A stretch of DNA of 64,000 nt, from the NCBI GenBank assembly GCA_008638375.1, contig CM018031.1, positions 58,454,688 to 58,518,687 of the forward strand, read 5' to 3'. This DNA comes from Nyssa sinensis (taxonomy: Eukaryota > Streptophyta > Magnoliopsida > Cornales > Nyssaceae). The first letter of the stretch is position 1. Every line of letters starts with the position of its first letter. The notes below the pieces were generated by a model. It ran no database searches and was not told where the DNA came from. It saw only the letters and a program-made list of their open reading frames with translations. The position numbers were made by a program, and so were the translations under genes. This document shows positions 10,601 to 20,921 of the stretch, piece after piece.

Positions 10601-13600
10601 TGAATTTTTTGAGGGACCTTAGGCATTAATTTTTGTAAGCCGGCCCCCTTTTTTTTTTTGTATAGAATGGGTTCACCTAGCTCCGGCACCATTTTACAGA
10701 TTTACTTTTACTTATTAAAATATATATATATATATATATATATATTCATAGGAATGAATGAGAAAATGGAAAATTGCTCAAGTGGGCTGCTGGGTGTAAT
10801 TGAAAGAAATATTTTTCATTTAGCCGAAGCCATCGGAATTTTTGTTTTATACAGTAGAAAAATCTGTTTTGTTAATAATAGACTACGAAGGGAGCGTGTA
10901 AGTTGCAAGTGAACCAATGTGAAGCTTTAGCTTTGTTGTTGGGCAGAGACAACTCCTAACCAACGACCGGTTATATAGAGGATTTATAAACAAAACTCCT
11001 TAGGATTCAAGGAGCAAGGATTACCAATCAAAAAAATAAAGAAAGAACATTGATCGTGTGTGTGTGTTCATAGTAGCTGCCTAAAAAGATATCCTAGTTA
11101 CATAGTCATAAAACAAGGAGCAGGAAAAGAAGAAAAAAAAAAAATATATATATATATATATATATGACATCTAGTTTCATTTCTTAACACACGATGATGA
11201 ACCTGAACTGTACTTTATTTTATCTACCATGTAAACTATTGGCTGAACCAAAAATAAAAAATCGTCCATATACACCGGCAGAAATGCACAAAATCCTCAC
11301 ATAAAAACTCACACTGGCACATGCAGCACATAGATGGAAAATATCATTCCTCCAACCATGAATAAAACAAGTTCAATAATAATGAAAGCAATGACATACA
11401 CAACTGAACATTAGGATGATATGCAGGTAATATAAGCTGTATATTCCAAATAAAATAAACAATAAATAATATATTCAATGCAAAAAATCAGAAATTAGTG
11501 TTTCATAAAATTAAAGAAGAGAGAAAAAAAAAAGAACATATCAGATAATATTTAAAGCCCTTCTCAGGCAAAAATCCTGCACAAAAACTAGTAAAAAGAT
11601 TAAGTAAATCAAACATACGTTTTGCAGAGATCCATAAAATTAACAAAAACAGTTTTCTTTGTGCCTTCACGCAGAACTTGTGGAGGCCTCATAACTGTCC
11701 TTCGCCTATCTCCGGCAAGCTCTGGATTATTCTCACGAAGAATGTTAAACACTCGGCCCAGAAGCTGCAATAAAAAAAACTCATTAGTCCACCAGAAAAG
11801 AATAATTGTCCCAATCAAAAAAAAAAAAAGAACAATTTAAGACAAGAATACCACCTCGCTATACGACAGCTTGACACCCAATAAAATTATGAAAAGTATT
11901 GAAAATAGAAAGTCAAACAATAAATGAAGACAAAAAAAAACACAGATTGGCAGCTAACCAGCTATATCATTTGACATCAAAAAGATAACACTGATGTAGT
12001 CCCAATGGGAAACTTATAATAAATTGAAACCAATCATTCATGCATATTATCTGGTTGGTAATCCCTTCACTGTCAGTATAAAAAATAAAATGATATCCAA
12101 TAATAAGTCTATGCCATTTTCAAATTGCTGCCTTGGACATACAATAGTCTACTCTATTTGCATACGTAACATCAAAGGCATACAATAATATTTCTCATCC
12201 CTATGCATGTTATTCAACACAGCAAACGAATACGCTAACCAAAAATATAGAACTAATAGAAACCGAGGCTTATTTGTGGCTTAGACATGCTCTCAAGCAA
12301 TATTAGACGCTACACAAGTGTAAATTAACTTAAGAATGAATCTCTCAATAGCAACAAAATAGAGGCTGCGTCAACTTGAAGGAAGACCTTACTCTAAATG
12401 AGGAAAATTTTAGAACTCAAATCAAGTCATTGAAAACAGAAAGGCCTAAAGGACATTAGGGGAACTGAATTCTGAATCAATGGTCAATGCAACCTGCAAA
12501 TGCTGTGGCTCCGATAAACATAGTAATTTTTCTCCATCCCAGGTAAAAAGCACCATTTCAATGCATTTAAATTCCACTTCCAACTTAGCAGGCCTAGAAA
12601 TCTGCCACCTATCTCCTCAAGCCTCCAGCCAGGACTGCATATTTGAGCAAGGCTATGCCAGGTTAGGCTAGGAAAAAGACAAGCAGCTTGTAACCAATAT
12701 ATAAGGTTCATGTTTTCGCTAACCCAGCCTGCCAAGGATCAACTAGTTTAGGCCAAGTTCATGCCAGCCCAACCTCCATAGGCTCTACAATTATCCATCC
12801 AATTAAAGGAATGGAAGATCATTAGGCCATGCACATGGAGTGATTCACAACTCTGGTTATGATTATGTCATTTAACTACAAAGTAGATACATTAAGTCAA
12901 TGAGTTCTAATAACTTAATTGGCCTTCAACAATTCTTTTAAATATAGCACCTTTAGGTATGTTGCTCAGCCAACATTGGGTTAGGTAGTCCAAGCCATGG
13001 AGGTGAGAATTTCGAAACAACAACACATGCCAACACAAAAACAAATTCTAGGCCAGATCAATGACCACGATCCACATCAATGACCACGATCCACTAATCC
13101 CACCCTCTCTTAGAAAAGAGAGAATTCAGATCTCATTTTCAGCGGCTTATCACACAGCCTCCATGGGGTTATTGACCTTAAAATGTACAACACCCACTCA
13201 ATACCCTTGTGCAAGAAAGGAAGACATTTACTGCTTCCTCAAGTAATGCTAGTGCCCCACATTGGGTTAGGTAGGCTCTTGACAGCCATATGAAATTAGC
13301 ACGCTAGAAGACATGAAGTCCCAGAGTAAAAATCCAAATCAACAAGTAAAACAAATTCAAGAATTCCAGCACTTAACATAAACATCAACAATAAACATGA
13401 AATAATAGTTACAACCATAAAATAAGAAATAATGTAGAAAACTTGTCAGAGTTATTTTCATAATGACATAAAAAGAAATATACCTCTTCATATTCATAAT
13501 CTCGGTCACTCCCTTCCCAAGGAAACTGTGGTTGCAGGACAATTCCTTCTCCTTCCTCATCCTCCCCAATGTGATCTAGAAAGTGGAAGATCCAGCTTAA

Positions 13601-15439
13601 GAATGTCAAGACATAACAAACAATACAATATATAATTAATTGAAAATTTTAACTAATTGCAGATTTTAACAACAAAACTTCTTACCATCCAAATCATCCC
13701 CAACATTTTCTTTCTCCTCATTCAAAACATCTGTCTGCACCTGAAATATTTTACTAGGATCACAATATGCCATGTTGAATAACAAAAATTAGCAATATTC
13801 TATATTTCTATTTCATTGTGGACAGCATGACAACATACTGGTTTCTTCTTCTTCTTTTTCAAACCAGAAAAGGTATTTTCAAGACCATCAGAAACTGCAT
13901 GGTGAAGTAATGCATCTATCAGCACAAATATAAATCCTTCAATAAAGTGTACATATATATTTTGGAGGTTGAAACTTGAAGAGAGGGAGGGGGGGGGGGG
14001 GGAGAGGTGAAAAAACTTTTCCCAATAATTCTTGGTTGTTGCACTCATATACCTGATAAACTTTCAGTTTTCTCAGCCAAATTTTCCACAGAATCGTCTG
14101 CAGGATCTTGAATCACAACCTTCTTCTTTTTCTTCTTTTTAGTAGGATCAAATGGGGCAATCTGCAATGACATAACAAATAATGATTTAACACTGCAGTC
14201 AAGCCATCACATAGGAAATTGAGTGGCTACATGGGTCTTTAAGCAATCTAATAGGCATGCAATAGATTTATAGTAGTCAACTGAAAATGTGGCACAAAAT
14301 CATAGCCTGGTGTTCCTTAACATATAAGATGTGTAGTCCAAGTATCAACTCCCGCGCATGCTTGTAGACAAACTAATTTGTAAACGCATACAAAGTGCAA
14401 CATTACTCTCTATTTCAACTGAATTTCCCTAGTTTTATGTAAGAGAAACTCCATCAATGCTAGCCATTTTAGCTAAAAACCCTCCATTTCTATTTTAGCT
14501 AGTTGATTTGTGAAGGCCAACTCCAACACTACTCTTTGTTTTAGTTAGATAAGCTTTTGAATTTAATTTTTTAATTCAAAATATTCTAATAATCAAATTT
14601 TAAGGGTCACTTGTTAAGTGTCATGTTTCAACAATCATTTTTTAACAGTCAAATTCCAATGGTCAAATTTATAAGGGTCATTTTTTTGGATAAAAAAAAA
14701 TAAAAAGAAGTTAAGAATAATCGTAACTATAATTAATACAATCCTAAAATGAATAAACCATTGCATCATTAGTAGGTTAGTATAATTAATTAATTAATTA
14801 ATATTTTGTTATATTTATAACAAGAAATAGCTAGGCATTTTGGCTAGCCATTAATAGCTAGTAAAATAGCTCAAAGCTACTTTAGTTAACTTGATGACTA
14901 ATATGTTAGAGGATGTTTTTTTTTTTTTTTGATGAAAGACTAGCTATTTTGGCTTACAGGGGCATATAGCCAGGCTCTAATTACTTGATGAAGACAGCAC
15001 TTAAACTGATAAACAAGTATGAAAACAGTCTACCTATGATAAAAAAGTAATAATTTCTACTTTTGAATTGACAACAAAAAAAAAAAATCAAAACAAATTG
15101 GCAACAAAAATAAAAAGCATCTCGTGCTGTTCATTTATCTATTTTGTTTTTGTAATATTACTTCATGAGCTCACTCGCGGTTTTCCTTTCAGCGGTCAAA
15201 AACACCAGATAAAATCATGATTCGTGCAGCACAGTCACCATTGCCTAAGTATGCCCCAGTTCGCTATGTCTGGCCAAGACATAACTGCACCCTATTGTAT
15301 TATGCATGCAATAGAATAGCAGGCCAACAAGGTAACACTCATAACAACAACAGAAGTACCATCACGTAAATAATTAGGCAAAGAAACTTACATCTGCCAC
15401 ATCCTCCTTCATTTCGTTTAGGTTTTCTTCTTCAGCCAT
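7668..15439 (-). CDS. eIF2beta: Eukaryotic translation initiation factor 2 subunit beta
   Basis: Coding exons, 5' to 3' on the minus strand: 15439-15392, 14161-14053, 13894-13839, 13740-13686, 13575-13484, 11764-11619, 9087-8945, 8620-8535, 7748-7668. They total 816 nt, 271 residues, close to the 268 I recall for Arabidopsis. eIF2 beta is part of the eIF2 GTPase complex that brings initiator Met-tRNA to the 40S ribosome; it contacts eIF5 and eIF2B. The N-terminus has two lysine blocks (residues 24-30 and 65-70) and acidic stretches. The core carries [25 protein letters not shown] and [20 protein letters not shown]-terminal zinc finger uses Cys222, Cys225, Cys243 and Cys246; the last intron splits it between residues 245 and 246. 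The exon 3 acceptor could instead lie about 20 bases upstream (ctgatag), adding residues; I chose gcag to match remembered homologues. An antisense LINE fills much of the intron between exons 6 and 7. Confidence 0.95.
8003..8326. repeat. Diverged local duplication in an eIF2 beta intron
   Basis: Two copies of a ~90-bp stretch (near 8003-8096 and 8236-8326) share ggcctcag, tttcag-ttcctct, and atcagacaatgtaggcaaat, spaced about 230 bp apart inside the last intron. This is a non-coding segmental duplication. Confidence 0.65.
9363..10759 (+). mobile_element. 5'-truncated L1-type LINE with 18-bp target duplication
   Basis: A perfect 18-bp direct repeat, atattcataggaatgaat, stands at 9363-9380 and 10742-10759. 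The body (9381-10741) holds only the end of a plant LINE ORF2. In one frame near 9500 it reads like the reverse transcriptase thumb region ([15 protein letters not shown]); further on are [21 protein letters not shown] and a zf-RVT-like part with [12 protein letters not shown] and the Cys/His spacing VDHLFLHC. Stops and frameshifts show it is dead. It ends in aaaa(TA)n rather than a clean poly(A). It lies antisense in the intron between exons 6 and 7 of eIF2 beta, so it probably does not disturb splicing. Confidence 0.9.
11143..11165. repeat. A-tract plus (TA)n microsatellite
   Basis: Simple repeat within the eIF2 beta intron between exons 6 and 7. Confidence 0.9.
11765..13483. other. eIF2 beta intron between exons 5 and 6
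   Basis: 1.7 kb of non-coding intron. It holds two copies of cattgggttaggtag (about 12975 and 13262), a doubled caatgaccacgatccac at about 13060, and a ~36-base phrase around ccaagccatggaggtgag (12990) that recurs near 15731 in the 5'UTR intron. No transposon boundaries identified. Confidence 0.5.
14440..14960. mobile_element. Possible MITE in eIF2 beta intron
   Basis: Words such as ttttagcta and gctagccattttagct recur in both orientations near 14460-14500 and 14830-14955, in the intron between coding exons 1 and 2. The pattern suggests a non-autonomous inverted-repeat element. Ends are not precise and no target duplication was confirmed. Confidence 0.35.
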
Positions 15440-16150
15440 GATTGTACCAAAATCTACCCAAAAAAAATTAAAACAAAATTAAACTAAATAATTACAAATT
15501 GGCCAATCCGACTAAGTTCATAAGATAAAATCATCCAAATCAAACTGTAAAAAGATACTTGGCATCACAATCAAAGAAACCCCTAAATGCAGAACCCTCG
15601 TCTACTTATTTCGGACAAAAACTCAACAAATCACGAAGAGAAAATGTGATTGGGTCAAAATATTAAGATTGTAATTAACAATAAAGCTATCCTAATTCAG
15701 CCAGACAAAATATAAACACTGTAATATAATCCAAGCCATGGAAGTGATAATTTCGAAAAAACAACACATTAAAACGATTAATACGTTTGAATCACTCAAG
15801 AAAAGGAACAAACAACAATAATAAAAGTATAAAACTCCCATAAACATTCGATTCGAGCCGATTATTCAATAGTTATTTACATAGACAGATATTCGACAAA
15901 TACGTATGTAGATACATGCAACACAAATACAAACAGTGAGTCCTCAAAAACCCTAAATCAGAACGTTAGAAAATGTATTAAATTAGAGCAAACATGAAAA
16001 CCTAGAGCAGGAACCCTACGAGAAACAGTACCTCCCGACAAATAAACAGAACTCGCTTTTTGCTCTTCTGCAGCCGACGTTGTGATTCCTTCGTCTCTCG
16101 CTAGTGATATGGGTGGAGTCACTCTCGTTACCCTCTTGTTTATAAAGGAC
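15440..16150 (-). promoter_or_regulatory. eIF2beta: eIF2 beta 5'UTR, 5'UTR intron and promoter
   Basis: On the minus strand a leader exon ends at 16032 with donor gtactg (tcgggag/gtactg). A matching acceptor, tgggtag, stands at 15454, leaving 14 untranslated bases before the ATG. A TATA box (tttataaac) is at about 16137-16146, with transcription expected near 16110. A leader intron next to a housekeeping start codon is common in plants and can raise expression; that role here is inferred. Confidence 0.6.
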
Positions 16151-16939
16151 CGGTTAACCTATTCAACCAAACAGACCCTGCGAATATTGCCACTTCAATA
16201 ACTTTTCCTGCGATGGGATTATTTATTTTATTTTGTACTGACAAATAACATTTTTATAATAAATAAAATTACAAAATGACTATTGTGATTTCTAACAATG
16301 TGCTTGGGAAGAGAGAAAATTGAGAAATAGATAGAAATGGAAGAAAGGAAAACCATAACTGAGAAAATGAAACAATTTTCCTTTCTTTGCTGGTTTCATT
16401 AGGAGTAAATGGAATAGAAATAGTTTTCTTATGTATTTTTTTTTTTTTGTTGTTACCGATGTTTATTTTTGAAAATACATAATGTATTTTGAGAAAATAG
16501 TAAACTAGTTTGAAAAATAGAAAATTGCTTTGAAACTAAAATAGTATAAAGTTTTGAAATAAAACAAAATCTTGAAAATATAAAAGCAGTATTTTAATAG
16601 TATAGGAATCTTGAAAGTGTAGAAACAGTATAACAATATAGAAACTACAAATTTATAGAATTACAGAAATAGGAGATTACAGGGATCAAGGCTTGTGTTT
16701 AACACAATGTCCTTAAAGCAAATTCACTCATGGCAGTGATGCTTTACGAGGCTATGGACGTTGTTTCCTAGGATACAATGATCAGAACGTACTGAAGAAG
16801 AAGCACTCGAACTTCAGTATGCAACAAACCAAAAATAGTGGTTGAACTCTCTCAAACAACAGTATGAATTGGCACACAAAAAATGCATGAATTGAATCAA
16901 TGAATGTAAATGCATATGTGGTATTTATATAGAGCATTC

Positions 16940-17020
16940 GTGTCTGTTTGGTACAGACACGAAGGCTAACAGTCGTAGCACCAAACAGACACGAAGGCTA
17001 ACAGTCGTAGCACCCACAGG
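16940..17020. repeat. Short tandem duplication
   Basis: Two adjacent copies of cagacacgaaggctaacag-tcgtagcacc, with a partly inverted gtgtctgtttgg just before. It lies inside the presumed solo LTR. Confidence 0.8.
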
Positions 17021-17099
17021 AAAAAAAACGATTCAGTCAAAATTTAAACCAAATGTAATTACAAAATGACGTCGTTTTAGATTTAAACTAAAACCAAAC

Positions 17100-17705
17100 G
17101 CAATCACAAAATGACAACGTTGGATTTAATTAACCTGATAACTAAACGACAGCGTTTTAAAAAATTATTTAAATGAATTTTCCTTAAAAAGATATGTACA
17201 TAGTGGGCCAAGGCCCAAACCCAACCTACTTCAGTGCTGCGGCACACGGGTGTGGTGAACCCGTTTCGATGCTGCGGCGCGCGAGTGTAGTGAACCAAGC
17301 ATGTGTTAGGTCCTCAAAAACGACAACGTTAGCCAAATGCAATCACAAAATAACAACGTTGGATTTAATTAACCTGAAAACTAAACGACAACGTTTTGAA
17401 AAATTATTTAAATAAATTTTTCTCAAAAAGATATATACATAGCAGGCCAAGGCCCAAACCCAAACCCGACCTACTTCGGTGCGGCAGCGCGCAGGTATGG
17501 TGAACCAAGCATGTATTAGGTCCTAAAAAACGACAACGTTAGATTTAATTAACTTGGTAACTAAACAATAGCGTTTTGAAAATTATTTAAATGAATTTTA
17601 CTCAAAAAGATATATACATAGCGGGCTAAGGCCCAAACCCAAACCTCACCCGATTCGGTGAGGCGGTGCGCGGGAGTGGTGAACCAAGTATGTATTAGGT
17701 GCTCC
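17100..17705. repeat. Three-copy tandem repeat within the LTR-like segment
   Basis: Units of about 185-237 bp start near 17110, 17347 and 17531. Each carries acgttggatttaattaacct, a run like ttatttaaatgaatttt, then gggccaaggcccaaaccc and a GC-rich tail with gtggtgaacc-aagcatgt. Copies are diverged from one another. Confidence 0.8.
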
Positions 17706-18036
17706 CCCTTCTACAAAACTTGGGTTCCCCTTAGGGCCCAAACATTTTTTCAAGGTAATTGTTTATATACTCTTTAAAAATGTTGTGCACATCCTATGTG
17801 AGGCACAAGCTTTTCACAAGCTTTAACCTTTTGTTACTATTTTCAAGTGATGATGTTTAGAGGCAATTTCTCATTCATTGTTTAATGATTTTGAGCAACC
17901 CAATACATAATCTTAATCTCCTCATGGAGAAGAACACATGTTCATGTGGACCCATGAAAATTAATGTTTGGGACCCACTATAATTTTAACTCAAAGATAG
18001 CCAAAAAATTATTTCTTAAAACCCATTATTTCTAAC

Positions 18037-19199
18037 ATTTATTTACCGTAACACTCTGTTTGGATTAAGAAATTAGAAAAAAAAAATAAGAGGAAAAGAA
18101 AATGAAGGAAAAGTTATTTTGTTCTTTATTTAAAATTAAAAAATGAAAGAATGAATAATGGAGGAAGAAGGAGAAGTCTCTTAACCATTATTTTATTCAA
18201 TTTGCTCTTATTACAAAATGGACAAAAACCAAAAGAAAGGAGAAAGTGTTTTAATAAAATTTTTATAATACTAATTATAACCTTAAAATTATAAAAAAAA
18301 AAATCACATTTATCTTAGGGCATAATAATAAAAAAAAGTATATAATACTTTTATTTATTTTCTTTCTTCCGCTATTCCCAAGCAATATAAGAGGATTATA
18401 CTATATTTTTCATCATTTTTTTTTAACTCTAATTAGTTGTGAGGATGGATGGTTTTAAATTCCTCCTAACTTATTTCTTTACCTTTATAGGGACAAACCA
18501 TATTCTTTCATCTCAAAATGAGATGTAATGTCACTAACCCACTAGGCAATTTGATAATAAATTAAATTATTAATATGAAAAAATTAGTGAAAATGAGTAA
18601 TTTATAAAATTGTGAGTGATACGATTGTCATTTTAATTATTTATGTAAATAATTTGTTATTATTCGTAATTATTATTTTGGATAAATTATACATAGACCC
18701 CTGTTGTTACTGACAGTCTCCTCTTGTTAAAAAAATTATACTACATACTCTTTTGATGGGATAATTTGTAACACTTTTTCCCCTATATTGACGGTCTATC
18801 ACTAATCATTTGTATTTTGATAACATCAACAAATTTATTTTTTTAAAACGATAATTTTATCATTGATAATAATAAAAACACATGTATACTCTTATTTTTA
18901 TAAATTATATTATATTTTTAAGGTTGTGGAGTCTAAGGTCCTTCATAAGATCATATATTATAAGAAAGTCCAGTCTCAAAATAATTAACCCACCAAGTCA
19001 ACAATCTATTTATTGGACAAAATCACCCTTTCTAAAAAATAGCCTACCACAATTAACCTTCAATCGCGCGGCAAACAATGAGAGAAAAAAACCAATCCAA
19101 TACAAACTACTTCCTGAAACCTCACGCAAAAAAATAGTGATTCGAAAAGGAAAACTTCTAAAATCGAGCATTTTTTCGATCATGGAAGTAGTATCAAGA
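18037..19199. other. AT-rich stretch, nothing firmly recognised
   Basis: No supported gene. A 107-codon open frame at 18882-19205 lacks any recognised motif and is rejected. The segment 18660-18870 resembles a MITE arm, and 18895-19200 may be the outer part of the Mutator-like element described below. Confidence 0.35.
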
Positions 19200-20141
19200 A
19201 TCTAGAGGTATTAAAAAACAATCAAAAATTCAAAAAAAGTTAATGAAAAGTAGGGTTTCAGTTCTAAAGCATTAGTTGATTACAAAAATCGCGATTTGAA
19301 ATCGATTTATTCTTCCAAAAGTGATTACTCATGTATTTCAATTTTTAGGGTTTCAATTCTAAAGCATTATCGAAGAAATCGAACGAGTTGAGATCGTTTT
19401 AGAGATTTATAGCATTTGACAAAGAAATCAGAAACAATTAAATAGAATCAAAACAGAGCAAGACAATGGGACCAAAAAGTAAGTTCTGACATATTTTATT
19501 TTTTAGTGTTTCTTAGTATAGTATAAATATACATTTGATCGAATGTGTCAAAATTTACATATTCAAATAAGCTTTTTATACACATACGACGATGGATGAT
19601 CGAATGTGTTCAAACTACATTTTTACACTTTTGAAATTGGATTATTTAGCTTGATTATTTCCTTATTTTGCATTATATGTGTAATATTTTACACAAATGT
19701 AAGTGTGTAGCATGGTGTTAAATTGCGGTCGCGGGATATGACGCAGTCGCGGTCGCAGTGTAACGGTATCGGGAGTATCGGCCCACCCGTAACAGGAATC
19801 GGAAACCGCGACTGTGAATTTTTTTCAAACATTAGCAAACCCCCTAAGTTTTACTGATACACATGTTTTTATTTCAGTTTATTACTTTTAAGGGTTTTAA
19901 AGTAATTTTTATCATTTTTATGACATTTAAAAAGATGTTTTATAATTTTATATTATTTTTTTAAAGTTAAAATATCGAAAAGTAGCATTTTTATGATTTT
20001 TAAGAATAATATTGCAACAAATAATGTAAATAATTACTTCAAATTTCAAATGCAATTAAAAATTCATAATCAATAACAATTCACAAAAGAAGGCAAATGC
20101 AAATATTTAATTAGTTGGTAGCTAGTTGGCACCTTTTGGAA

Positions 20142-20921
20142 TTACCACCAAAATGAATGGCGTGCAGGTTCTTGATAGTCTCTATCATTGTCATCATCAT
20201 TATATGGTCTCTCCGGCACTTGTCTATTGAAATAATCGGAACCTCCCATTCCTATTGATGTATTACTGCCACTGGAATCTTCTGGTTGTTGCTGCATGTA
20301 ATACCCAGTCCCATCCCCATAAGGCATTGTAGATCCAAAGAGGTTACTTGTAAAAGCCTCTGCATCTGAAGGAAGTGGATATGGAGCTGCATATTGTGGT
20401 GATGGGAGGGGATAGTAATGAGGTTGTGGTTGGGGGTATCCCTGCTGAGGTGGTGGGTAGTGTGGTTGTAATGGTAGTGGTAGGGGTCTTTCTGTACCTG
20501 GGGGATAGTATAATGGGTATCCAGATTGATTGCCCACTTGATGTCCAACTCCAAGATCTCCAAAACATTGAGCAATTCCAGAATCATCATCACTGTAATC
20601 AACTGGTGGTAAATAATGTCTTTGCCTACTTGATTCACCTACATCACGGCGAGGGCGACGTGAGTAATGTCTTGGGGGAGGTGGATCTGAAAACTCTCCA
20701 ATTTCTTCATCAGGGCGAAAACCACTATATCCAGCTTCTCCACGATAAGGTGAATCATAACGAATACCACCTTCAACAATTTGGACTTGTCCTCCAGGTC
20801 CAAGGCCTCCATCACCTGAAGGACTTGAGTTATCATCATTTCCACTACCACTATTGCCACTAGGAGGAGTCAAACCAGCACCATTACCTGATCCACTATT
20901 GGAGGAATTGACATTTTCAGT
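20142..20921 (-). other. In-frame low-complexity continuation beyond the transposase TAG
   Basis: Immediately after TAG (20922-20924) the same frame is open for 259 codons to a stop at 20142. It encodes a Gly/Ser/Asn-rich start, then a Pro/Tyr/Gln-rich tail (several YPxPQ-like runs) ending HSFWW. There is no splice signal between it and hATC. The simplest reading is that an ancestral longer transposase acquired one nonsense change; readthrough or a sequencing error are alternatives. The tail resembles a disordered region and has no catalytic motif. Confidence 0.7.

Larger units (their letters stand above)
16445..18036 (-). mobile_element. Probable solo LTR
   Basis: Read on the minus strand, the segment begins tgttagaaataatggg at about 18036, contains two TATA-like motifs (gtatataaac, tatataaatacc), T-rich downstream sequence, and fades out near 16445. 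There is no internal coding region, primer site or second copy nearby, which fits a solo LTR of a Copia-type element. The 3' end and target duplication could not be fixed, so the call is tentative. Confidence 0.45.

Noticed and set aside
18882..19205. 107-codon open frame on +
   Set aside because: No recognised motif, AT-driven composition, and it sits beside a decayed transposon region.
20375..20863. Long open frame on + opposite the hAT transposase tail
   Set aside because: His/Val-rich shadow of the Pro/Tyr-rich tail encoded on the minus strand.
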